A stretch of 64,000 nt of DNA, taken from NCBI GenBank assembly GCA_030248215.1, contig JASANG010001633.1, positions 62,001 to 126,000 of the forward strand. The letters run 5' to 3'. Positions 39,218 to 50,500 of this stretch are shown piece after piece; within the stretch, counting starts at the first letter, position 1, and each line of letters opens with the position of its first letter. The DNA is from Enoplolaimus lenunculus (taxonomy: Eukaryota > Nematoda > Enoplea > Enoplida > Thoracostomopsidae). A program made the translations under genes and the position numbers. Under the pieces are notes generated by a model. The model saw nothing but the letters and a program-made list of their open reading frames with translations. It was not told the origin of the DNA and did not search any database.

Positions 39218-39360
39218 TGAACAAGCGAACGGTCTACCGTTATACCACACAGCCAGTCCGCGTTCAACAGTTTTTATCGTCAACTGCACGGCAGCACGTA
39301 TGCTGTCGGCTGGCCTACATACGCGGCTAAGCGTGTCTCACATACTTACACCCATCAAGG
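39218..39360 (-). repeat. tRNA-like SINE module 3 and leader
   Basis: Minus strand GTGTAAGTATGTGAGACACG leader, then a GCTGTGTGGTATAACGGTAG A-box region with no B box. The leader also borders the tRNA-like unit at 4.7 kb. Confidence 0.45.
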
Positions 39361-39703
39361 TTCGGCAGAATGTTCATGTCTCTTTACTCTTTGAGCGTTA
39401 TATACAGCAGACCTAGCAATTTTCTGAAACGTTTTAGTATTTGCGGTTCTATACCTCTATTCAGGGTTCAAAGGATTTGCGTTTCGATGCTTAAAACTCA
39501 CAAGTTTCTTTAACATACGTTACATTCGTATACACACGTACTCACTTACAATCGTAAAAGTTATATAGGTTTCCCATTTTGGCAATGACCTGCATAATTT
39601 TTAGGTTCAATTGTTATTGTATATCTACGTAATTCATAAACCAGCGGGGTTTAATTTTTAGTAGGCGCTGCATTTTGGGTAAATTTGCCGTGTAAAATTC
39701 ATT

Positions 39704-39718
39704 ATGGCGAGTTATGAA
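39704..39718 (+). CDS. Candidate initiator mini-exon for the NDRG-like gene (MASYE)
   Basis: ATG GCG AGT TAT GAA followed by the strong donor GTAAGT, with an in-frame TAA eight codons upstream. It ends in phase 0, matching the phase-0 acceptor at 47471, and would give MASYE joined to MREIDTNNCG. The implied intron is 7.7 kb and crosses many repeats, so this is a suggestion only; further N-terminal exons could lie between. Confidence 0.3.
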
Positions 39719-40007
39719 GTAAGTTTTTTGTTTTTAATCCATGTTTCATTTATAATGTGGTTCAAATACTTTTTGTCCATTCAGTTTTCTCTTTTAGTTT
39801 AATCAACTACGTTGTTTAGGAACGTTTATTGCTAGACAATCATTTTTTGTTAAAAATGAAACGTTGAGTCGAACCAAAGTTTGCTATGTATTTGATATGC
39901 TGTTCCGTGTAAATAAATATAGTAAGTACAAGGTTCTTACATGACCGAAGCATCAGTTTCTTCTGCTCTTCAAAACGCATCGACGTCAAGTAAGCATCAA
40001 ATTGTAG

Positions 40008-40440
40008 GGTTCCAACAGGACCTACATTTCACTTTAAGCATGAACAGGAACAGATATTTATTTTTTCGCCGGAACAGGAATTCATTTTGCACCGAAACAC
40101 GTGAGGAACTGAATATTAATATCTATACAATTTACTGGAAGGCAACTTATTTTCACAACTTGTGTTTGTTTTTGGTCTGCAAAATTTTCACATTTTAAAC
40201 CATATGATGTATGATTTTGTAGTACTTGGAAAATCAATGAATGAAAACGCACGACAGGCGATAAAGTAGCATACGTATTAGTTTTATTTTACCGTGGCTT
40301 TACATCTTAGTCGTTTAGCAGTAATCCGGCAGTGTACTGTATATTATCTTTTTCAGTTCTTGTTCCGCCGAAAAAGTGAATTCCTGTTCTTATTCCTGTT
40401 TCCTGTGAAACGTAGTTCCCCGTCGGAACCCTGTCTGGTT
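40008..40440. mobile_element. GGTTCCAACAGGA-type element
   Basis: AGGGTTCCAACAGGACCTAC to TCCCCGTCGGAACCCTG: inverted ends, GAACAGGAAC repeats inside; related to 43.4 kb. Confidence 0.62.
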
Positions 40441-40594
40441 CAATGCTTGATGGGCAGAGCAATTTTTTCCACGAAATCTTTTGCTAATGTCTTCCCATTT
40501 TGTCTAAGTGCCGCTTCCACTTTACCAGATATATACGTAAAATGAAATTGGCATTATTGCAGGCATTTTGTATCGCTTATGTCGCCTCCGTACG

Positions 40595-41075
40595 TCCAGA
40601 TATCGATCGGGTATTAATATTGCCGGATACCAAAACCGGAGTCGAATATTAAATTTTGTACCGGAACCGGATGTGAACCGGCTATAATATGTAATTTTGT
40701 GCTTCAGTCATGCAAAAATATGTATTTTTGGATTCAGGATTAATTTTTTGGCTTGTATTTTTCATTCCATGTCAGTGTCCACTCTTGACTTTCCCGGAAT
40801 TGCGTCGCTACCAAGTTCTAGTATGTCGACGTGTAAAAAGTAGATTGATGATATTTGAAACCACAACCACAAATATCCGGCATCTGGTAGGTTTATACCG
40901 GATACCGCAACCAGATATGGATGTCGATTTTTTCCGGATATCAAACCGGAAGCGGATATCTGGTCGGTCCCTGAAAGTACGTATGTACGTATGCGTTACC
41001 ATGCACGCAGTTTCGAATATATATATACCGGTACAACATGGGTCTGTTGGAAAAATACCGGATATCCGGTCACGC
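40595..41075. mobile_element. CCGGATATCCGG-type element(s)
   Basis: Scattered CCGGATAC / CCGGATATC motifs in both orientations, ending CCGGATATCCGGTCACGC. Borders uncertain. Confidence 0.45.
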
Positions 41076-41567
41076 TAGGATTACTATGTACGTATATATA
41101 TAATCTGCATATCTTTATATTTCTTTTATGTAGATCGCGTTGTTTTTAATTTAATTTCCACACAAGATTGCGCTTATTAACTAAAACCTAAATTTCATAT
41201 TTAGACAGATTGTGCTATAAATATAATCACGGTGTGGTAGTTTTGATTGCAGTTGGCCCTTGGGATCGTTGCCTGTAATAAAACGTTGAAATTAAAACGT
41301 TGCTTACTGGATGATGTTGATCCTATTGCATTGTTAAATGTATATATATGTATGTCTATATGTATATATGTCATTTTGTGAATACATATATGGTGCTTGG
41401 CGAGTATGGAGACAATGTCTCCAGTTGTGAACGGCAAGGGACATCACCTGGGGGTGCCGTAGTATGGAGTTCTGATGTGGGTAACGGCGGCATCTCACCC
41501 AGTAGGGTAACCCTGGTATATACTTAGTTACATCGCTGAATTTATTTCAACCTAGGATGACAGCAGG

Positions 41568-42022
41568 ATGCAACCGGAATTCCGATTCCGGTTACAATTT
41601 CGATTCGAAACGAGTTCCGTGTCCGATTGCACAATCAACTGGAATCGGAATTTTGAAATTTTAAGTTTACTCTTACTTGTGATATGTTGCATAAAAATTC
41701 AATATCATTTATTAATAATTGATTGAAGTTTAGCGTTACAGAACCAAAAATCATCGCCAATCTGTTTTTGCGACGTTTTTGAAAATTGTTGTCCTTGTCA
41801 GCCAACAAACACCTTAAATCAATATATTATATTTGTCAATGCAAATTATGCGTACAGTCACAAAATAATTTGTAGTTTCGACTACGATTCCGGTATAAAT
41901 TTGCTGTTGCGGTTCCGGTATAAATTTGCCGTTCCGATTCCGGTATAAATTTGCCGTTCCGATTCCGGTATAAATTTGCTGTTGCAGTTCCGGTATCATC
42001 CAGTTCCGCTTTGCACCTTCAG
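41568..42022. mobile_element. C-related element with 24-bp minisatellite
   Basis: CAGGATGCAACCGGAATTCC to CCGCTTTGCACCTT; inside, about five units of CGATTCCGGTATAAATTTGC (24-bp period, 41878-41997). Confidence 0.75.
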
Positions 42023-42029
42023 TGACAGC

Positions 42030-43375
42030 AAATTCATTTTCAAGCCTGTGTAACGTTGGCTATTTTTTCGTATCCCACTTGTGTTTTCGGACACAAATAT
42101 TAAGTATATATTGAGTATCGTTTGTGCTGCATGCTGCCACCTATTGTCATGCGAGTTAGTTTGAGGTTGTGAGGATTGTATTTTTAATCACAACGGCGGT
42201 TGATATAAAAGAATATATAGTAGGTTTTGGCATTTAATTAGGTATGCCTGCTGTGTGCGCTCTAGGGTTTGTCCAAAGTGAAATGTTGACTATATGTGTA
42301 TACAGATAAACTGATGTGTATATATACATATATACATAATGCCAACACAACTGAAACTTAGTTGAAACGGTACAACCGGATTTAAATTATGTAGGAAACG
42401 GAACCGGAAAGTGAAAATTATATGCGCATTTTCGATTGGGATGCGATAATGAGTTTGAAAATAAAAAGTGCGTTAAAAAATGTTCACATTTCACTTGATC
42501 TATTGAGGCATAAAAGGTTGTTAGCACCGTAAATACGCGGGCATCTGTTGAAAATATAATGGATTTTGCAAGGGGTTACCTTGAGTAACCTTAAATATGT
42601 GCATTACGTTATTATGGATTGTTGGTAATTTTAAATGTGCAGATTATGCACATCTAACATTACCAATAATCAATTATATAATAGCATATATATGTATATA
42701 TAGATAGATAGATATATACCTATATTATATATTATATATAATATATAATATATTACATATTCGAACGGATGATGCATTATATATGCATAATATAAATTGC
42801 CTTATATTTTGACTTTGACTTATGCCTTTGTTTTTACTGACAGGTTTGCAAGATCAACAAAAACGCATAGTTTAAGGTCCTATAAGGAGCTGACATCACG
42901 CAGTTTTGCATACATGACTTCCCTAACGAAAGTTGTTAGCTTAGAGTGACACAGTAGCGCCATAGCTAGACTTGTATTTCAACAGGGTATACTACCAAAA
43001 TAGAGCTTAAATAAAGTTTTAGCAGCAACCGATAATTTTTTTAAATTTTTAGAATTCTGTAGGCAGTTCTAACGTCAAGGAAAACGGGGGTTTTTTCCTG
43101 GTTACAAAAATTGTAAGGCATACCGGTTTAACCTGTCGTATCTCATGCATGCCTGTACAGATGTACCCCGGTTGATTGACTTGGTTTTGCGCATGGCGAG
43201 AGGGTAAATTTAAAATTGACCAGAAATATATGTATGGTTATTTTAAGTATACTCTATGGGTATATATTGTGTGCGTTAGGTTTTTCTGGTTTATGGTATA
43301 TCAACTGTGGCGTGTAGCTTTGTGACATTTTGGTGTTTGGTTATGGAATTGCGAAAGAATGATATAGCGAGCCAG
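42030..43375. other. No gene recognised
   Basis: Interrupted TA repeat near 42690-42770; remainder unassigned. Confidence 0.35.
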
Positions 43376-43377
43376 CA

Positions 43378-43670
43378 GGGTTCAACCGGAATTCCTGTTC
43401 CGGTCGGAATTCCTCTTCCGGCCGGAATTCCGCTTCCGGCCGGAATTCCTGCATAAATTTAGTTCCTGTTCCTGTTGCGGCATTCAAAGATGCAGGAACG
43501 GGAATTTTTTCGGTTTTGTGGCAAATTATTCACAATCATGTAAATACTGGAAACTTTGTCTTCCAACAGTATATTCGGTGACGAATATTATTTTCAAATT
43601 CCGGCTACTCTTTCCTGTTCCGGTTTTTGCAAAAACATTCAATTCCTGTTTCCTGTTGGAATCCTGCGAG
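43378..43670. mobile_element. C-related element with GGCCGGAATTCC array
   Basis: CAGGGTTCAACCGGAATTCC to TCCTGTTGGAATCCTG; three to four ~20-bp CCGGCCGGAATTCC.CTT units (43393-43450). Confidence 0.72.
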
Positions 43671-44249
43671 CCAGTTTTAGGGTTCAAAATATTTTCATGT
43701 AGATAAGAAGTGTTGGAATAGCTGGACAATATCACTCAATTAAACTTTTTATGCCAAGATTCTATTTTAAAAATTTTGTCTATGCCGATTTCAACTTTAG
43801 AACGTCATGCTTAATAAGCAGATAGAATACTACATTACATTATTATATGAACGCTTAAACCCTTACCATCATAAACCGTTATAATTTTATAAGAACAGTT
43901 AATTTCAATTATTTTTTCAAACACAAACGCCAGAGAGATAACAATTTTCCTGAGCAGAGACACTGGTGTGCGCAGAATAAAACTGATAGCCAGTTTCCAA
44001 CTGTGTGTTCAAAATATCAGTAGACAATTTTGCGTAGTTAATAGGAAGGGTGTGGATTGGCTCAAAATCAACATGAAGGCTTTTAAGGATTTTCAGCTGC
44101 ATCTGCCGTTTGCGACAAGCATAGAAACGTTCTAAATAACGGAACAATTAGTAAAAAAAAAAAAAAAAGAAAAAATTCTGTGCAGTTGTCGCATTTGGGC
44201 AATCGCGGATTCAATTGAAAAGTTTACTCCATCCGACGTATACCTCGTA

Positions 44250-44600
44250 ACCAGGTTGTGCCAACCGAAATGAAATTCAGTCAAAATCGGAATCGGAATT
44301 TAGTGTTGTCGGCGGAACTGGAACCGGATGTGCAAATTTAAATTTTAACTGTTTTAGATTGTGCCAGAACAGGAACTGGAACAGGAATTGAATTTTTGTG
44401 CAGAAATTCCGGCCGGAACAGGAATTCCGGATGAATCCTGCGCGGTGGGATATAAACGTATGCGCAGTAATTTAAGCTTGAATTAATTTTGGCAGAAAGA
44501 CACATAACGCAAAGCGCTGGCATTCAGTTATCGGAATTATTTTCGGCCGGAACCGGATTGTTCGCAACAAATTTTTTTGTCAGAATCGGAAGTTCGTTTC
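44250..44600. mobile_element. C-related element(s), diverged
   Basis: GGTTGTGCCAACCGAAATG start, GGAACTGGAACCGG and CAGGAACTGGAACAGG tracts; probably two overlapping pieces. Confidence 0.5.
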
Positions 44601-44751
44601 AACTTTGCTCATAAGCTTATTTGTATGTATTTTTTAAACATAAATGTGTATTTTTATTAGAAGAACGCAAAGCAACTTGTTTAAGATAGAGCATTTTTTG
44701 AAATAAAAGGCAGAAGCCGTTTGAGTCGAGGTGTAGGCTAAGTTGGATATA

Positions 44752-44852
44752 TACACATATTATATATATTATATATAATATATATAATATATAAATATAT
44801 ATACATATATAATATGTATATATATATGTATGTATATGTATGTATATATATA
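44752..44852. repeat. (TA)n-rich tract
   Basis: Interrupted TA/TATG repeat. Confidence 0.9.
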
Positions 44853-45764
44853 TGCACTTAGAATCTGTGAAAAATGCATCTTAATGGCTTACAGACGCAG
44901 TCAGCAATTTCGTATCGTGGTGGGGTACAATCCCTTGTGTCCAAGTTTTTGACAGTGAGCGTCGTGAGCAAGAATAACTTTTTGACCTTGAATGTGGGTT
45001 GACTCCAATGGCGGATGATGGAACGAACGGGTGTTTTTTTATGTTCGTCTCTGGAAATTTCAGTAACCCTATTGTGTAGACTCATTCAATTATGTAACTT
45101 TTTATTAAAAAGCTACATAATTGAATAATTTTTATACGTAGGTTATAGTGATGAATGGGAAATTGACGAGATGGGTATTTAGGTGCCGGTATATGGGCAT
45201 GTATCAGCGGGTACAAAGCGAAATTAGATATATGTTGTGGTGGTTATTCTTGATTGTAAAAATTACATAATTTTCTGAGATTATTTCGGTATTTTTGATT
45301 CGATAGAACGCATATATTTTTTAATTTTAATTTTTGGTCAAAAATTTAGTTTTACTGTTAATTTTTAATTTTTTTCAAGTACGGTGACTTGAAGTTGAAT
45401 TCAAATAAACAAAATAATAATAATAATAATAATAATATATAGTGATAATAACAAAGCGCATTTTTACGAACTTCTGTTATTAACAGATATCCAACTCAAA
45501 CTTGGACAATTGATGTTATTACTGATTGGAATCGGAATAGACCATATCATATATGGTGTATCGGAAGCGGAATCGGAACTCGTTTTGGACTGGAATTCTA
45601 ATTGAAATTGTAATTTGGTTTGGTGCAACCTCCTTATATTTAGGGATTGGGATAGTTTAATGTTATGTTTACGGGAAATAATGGCATATTTTCGTGCTAA
45701 GCATTATGTACGCACAATGATTTGTTGCTGGAAGAGTGGTAGACGTTTCATGCTAAAGGTTGCG

Positions 45765-46075
45765 GTGTACTTTTTTGATGTGCGGCGCTGTCCGTCAACC
45801 GTACGGCGCTGTCCGTCAACCGTACGGCGCTGTCCGCACCGCCGCGTCCTCACCCGCGGCGCTGTCCGCCCCCGGCGCTGTCCGCCCCGCGGCGCTGTCC
45901 GCCCCGACGGCGCTGTCCGCCCCACGGCGCTGTCCGTCACCCGTACGGCGCTGTCCGTCACCCGTACGGCGCTGTCCGTCACCGTGCGATATCGTACGCA
46001 AATAACTCACGTATGATATCGTACGGTGATGGACGGTGACGGACGGCACCGGACGTCAAGTATATCGCAATTCTA
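45765..46075. mobile_element. G-family element expanded by a ~20-bp GC-rich minisatellite
   Basis: Nine to ten CGGCGCTGTCCG units (45783-45975), then GATATCGTACGCAAATAACT and the inverse arm GGACGGTGACGGACGGC. Locally very GC-rich. Confidence 0.8.
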
Positions 46076-46424
46076 ACTCGCAACGAATCAGGATGGCACC
46101 AAACGTGTGATTTGACCGGCTGCGAATCCACTGGGATTTTGCGGGAATCCGAATGTGAACTTTGACTTTGACAAATATCGTCATTGAGATAAAATTGTAG
46201 TACAAAATTAAAACCTGTGGCCGGTTGACATATTTCGGTTTAGCAAGTTTAATATTATGCATGTAATAGGAACTTGTGAATTTTTGAAATAACTCAACTT
46301 GAATTCATTCAACCATAGATTGAGACGTTCAGGAACAGCAAAGTAGTAAATGTTTTCGAAAAACAAATGATTCAGTCAGTTCGAACACAATTTTTGGATA
46401 ATTAAACAGTTGTTTTCAACCGGT

Positions 46425-46715
46425 ACTGGATGCGGTTTTTTTGTCAAATCCGAGCGATTGTGACGCCGGATATGAGGTGTACCGGTGGAGCCGGAGTGCA
46501 AATTGTTTATCGGAACCGGATGTTAACAGGATATACGTACCGTGTTAAGTCGTGCATGCTATCCGGTCGCGGCTAAAACATTAATTTTATATCGAAAATA
46601 TATATTTCAATATTTTAGTTTTTTTGCTTTTTTAACTCTTTTCCGTTGTGTGTCTACTTGACCGGATATCCGGCTGTGGTATTTTTGACAGCATCCGGTA
46701 GAGCACCCTGGTGTA
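46425..46715. mobile_element. CCGG-type element
   Basis: CAACCGGTACTGGATGCGG to CATCCGGTAGAGCACCCTG, with GGAACCGGATG/CCGGATATCCGG motifs. Confidence 0.55.
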
Positions 46716-47012
46716 TATTGGGCTGTATCAGACGGAGTCGAACTAAGTATATAATAGGCGTTAGAATTGAAAGCCGCTCATTAGGGTTGTATTCAAAAGA
46801 TAATATGTACTTATGTAGTTGTTTTAGTACAATATATAATGGTCATTGTGTTCAATGTTTGTAGCTTTTAAATTAACTTTAGTACATATTGATGTATATA
46901 AGGTAGTGTAGTCATGTTGGCGTTTCAGCAGGGACTGTATTCTGAACTTAGGTTTGGGGGCCCATCTCGATATGACGAATGCATCAGTGTATAGGCGGTG
47001 CTAGCGTGGCAT

Positions 47013-47300
47013 TCGGGTGCGACCGGGTTTCCGGTTCCGGTTTAATATCCGGAAAAATTCAATATTCGTGCCTGCTTATACGGTGTCCGGTCTAAACTCA
47101 TCGGATACCGGATATTTACGGTTGTGGTTCCGATTAGCATAAAACTACTTTTGACAAGTGGATATATTTCACATCGTGCTGCGAGTACCGGTTTGGACAA
47201 GTAAATTGCCGGAACAGGAACAGGAAAAGGAATTGAATTTCTTTGCAGGAACCGGAACAGGAACCGGAATTTGAAATAGTTTTCATCACCGAATTACTGT
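47013..47300. mobile_element. CCGG-type element
   Basis: GGGTGCGACCGGGTTTCCGG start, GGAACAGGAACAGGAA and GGAACCGGAA motifs; right border unclear. Confidence 0.55.
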
Positions 47301-47470
47301 TGGACGTTTAAGAAAACTTGCCAAAAAATGGCTTAGGCGAATTTTTGAGCTATTTCATTATCAAATTTTGCGAAAACATATTAGAGACAGTTTATTAAAA
47401 TTGAACTAATTGCAAAAACACTCAATACACACATATATATATACATATATATACGTTTGATTTATTTCAG

Positions 47471-47521
47471 ATGCGCGAAATTGACACAAACAATTGTGGA
47501 CGATTGAAGGTTTTCATTCAG
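47471..47521 (+). CDS. NDRG: NDRG-like exon, start of the conserved domain
   Basis: 17 codons, MREIDTNNCGRLKVFIQ. Acceptor TTTATTTCAG, donor GTATGT. Aligns with the first beta strand of NDRG (xxxGxVHVTIRG). Confidence 0.75.
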
Positions 47522-50500
47522 GTATGTTTGCATCCGCAAGCGAAATATGCTTAATTTATCCAGGTGGCGGCAGCTGCAATTTTGAAACGGAACCGGAAAA
47601 TAGGAAGTACCGGATTGTCATTTTACAGCCGGGAATGGTTTATTTATCCTGGCTCAAATGATATTTTAAACTGGATTGAATTTAAGGCAAGCGTCAAAAG
47701 CTATATAAATTTCAAGCAATTTTTACTTTTTACTATAAACATTGCTTTAAAAATGACTTACTTTATGAATTTTGACTAATGTCTGATGGCTTCTAACGTT
47801 GAATATGTTTTCTTGTTTATTTCAGGGCAATTTGGCTGATAAACACACGGTGTTTGTAACATGTCATGATCTTGGGACCAACCGTATGTTTTGTTTGTTT
47901 GTTTGTTTATTTGTTTATTTGTTTGTTTATTTGTTTGCTTGTTTGTTTGTTGGTTGGTTCGTTTGTTTGTTATTATGGAAAACACCTTTATAGCAGTAGC
48001 AACGCGGAAACTGCGGAATGAAGTTTTTTCCTTGACACAGAAAAATATTTTTATGACAAAGTCGTTAAATATAAAACTGCGTTGCGAGGCTGATGGTTAA
48101 ATGGCAAAAAATGTAATTGAATATTGGTGATATTCATTATTTTGTTTCAGATACGAGTTGGAACAATTTTATTGCTCACTCCACAATGGATGACGTGCGT
48201 GCTCAGTCGACATTTGTTCACATTTGTGTCCCAGGACAAGAACCGAACGCGGATAAATGGCCTGACGACGTGTAAGTTAGTATGCATTGGCTGAGGTTCT
48301 GAAATATAAATAAATGCTAAATTGTACTTAAGAGTATTGTGGTAAGCAATTCAATTGCTTAACCGTTTTGTCGTTTATAAAAGCTTACTTAAGTTTAGTT
48401 AATACTTAAGTCGCTGACCAAGTTTGACACGGTTTTGAATATCAGTTCAGGAATATTAACTATGGTCGAATTGGGATTGTAGGCTGATGCTGCCTTTTTA
48501 AAATAAAGCAAAGCGATCGTATTTTTTGCCAGGAATGGGAGTCTCGGTCTCGGCAAGTCTCGGTATTTGGTAGGTCTCGGACTTGGCCTCGGTCTCCATT
48601 TTTTACCGAGACTTTTCATGACCGGTCTCGGTGGTCAGGTCTGGGTGTAGGTTTTTAACCGAGACTGACTATCTCTGCTTGTAATTCCGACACAGGCTCA
48701 AAGTCGACATTTCTATAAGTATTTTCTTTTGCATAACACAAGTATAAAATACTTAAGTAAGATTTCGGAAATTCCAATTAGTGTACGTCTTGCAAGATTC
48801 TAATTGGATTTAAATTTCGCTGGAACAGAAACAGTGATAGCAAATCCAAAAAAACGTACAAGACCTTGTGTTTTATTTAGTTTCTCTCAATTGTTATAAG
48901 TATTTATTTGATGAGCGAATTTTACTGGTTCACATACGTAGTTATTTTGACTAAAATTTCAATTTACATTGTTTATGTTCAGAGTATATTGTTAGTTGTG
49001 TTAATTTGCTCCTAATTTTAGAAAATATCCAACACTGACAGAAATAGGCGCCGATGTTGCAACCGTGTTGGATGCGCTCAAGTAAGTTCCAGTTTTGAGG
49101 AGTTGTCGTTTTGAAAATTATTCAGGTATAAACGGTAATTTTGATTTATTATGAAATTTTGGTATGAAGGGTTGCGAATTCTAAGAATGTGGTTGCTGAT
49201 TCTGCCTTCAGCGGGAACAGCAGATGAACCGTTTTGAAGAAAATTATACGCAAATTATCGCTTCGCAATGTAAAGTAACGAGCAAAACGTAATTGCAACG
49301 AATTTAAAGCTTGAATTTAAAAATATCGATTGTCATGTTTTAAGTCCGTCATGGACAGAATTAATGGCTCAGCAATTGCTACTGTTTTTGCGTTCGCGAT
49401 TTTACGGCGCTGTAGAATTTTGGCAGTTCAAATTGCATTTGGTGAGCGACTCTGTTCAGGTTACTAAGATTTGCGATTAGCGTCGTGTGGGAAATGTAAT
49501 TTACGGTAGCGCACGTAATTCTGTCAGTGATTGCAAGATTACACTGTTGTTTGCATTTATGAATTGCTAAATATTTTGTGTTGTGTTGTTTTAGCGTGAA
49601 ATTGGCGATTGGCATTGGAGACGGAGCTGGTGCGAATATCATCTGTCGCTTCGCGGTGAGTTAATTATAATTCTTTGTTTCTGGTATTATTTATTTTTAA
49701 TGTTAGTGCAGGTATGTAACTTCACTCTGTTTGCTTTGTTTTTACATCAATTTGTAATATGTATTTATTTACTTGTGTAGTTTTAATAATTATTTTAGAT
49801 TCAACACCCAAATCGATGTCTGGGTGTTATTTTGATTCACTGTACGTCGACCACAGCCGGTGTTATGGAATATATTAAAGATAAGGTGACCATGTTGTTT
49901 TTTTAGCTTTTTTGAAATTAAAGCCCTATTCGCACGTGCAAGTTTGTGTTGCGAGAACTTGCAGCTGCAACTTGCACGTGCAAGTTTTGACCAAAATCTC
50001 GATTCGAAAATCTTGAAGCTGCAAAGAATTTAATAAAAATAGCTATAAATTTAGTTCACATTTCACATGTGTGAATAACCATGCAAGTTCACTGAATTTA
50101 TTGCAGCCGCTTTCTTATCGGCAGATAAGAAACGCAAGTTCTGCGTGCAATTTGCAGCTGCAAGTTTTCGCATCAAAAACATGCACGTGTGAATAAGCCT
50201 TAGAGTATTAATGATGAAATGAATCTGTACGTAGTAGCATAGCAATGTATTACACACAAAATTGCAGTATGACATACATCATGTGCAGTCAGCTCTACTC
50301 TTAATTATTACTACAGATTGTCATGTATGGTTTAAATATAAATATCTTCAAATCTGCATGAGGTTTGATTGTTTCAAATGCAACCAGTGCAAGAATGCAT
50401 ATGTGCGTTCGCAGCTTACAAATTTTGTATACAGTTTGCAACTGGTTATGCCTGATACTGTGGAATGTTTGTCGCATTTTAAACCTATCGCAAACTGGTG

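Noticed and set aside
42670-42790. CRISPR-like or origin-like AT repeats
   Set aside because: Simple TA microsatellite; no spacer structure, and the window is eukaryotic.
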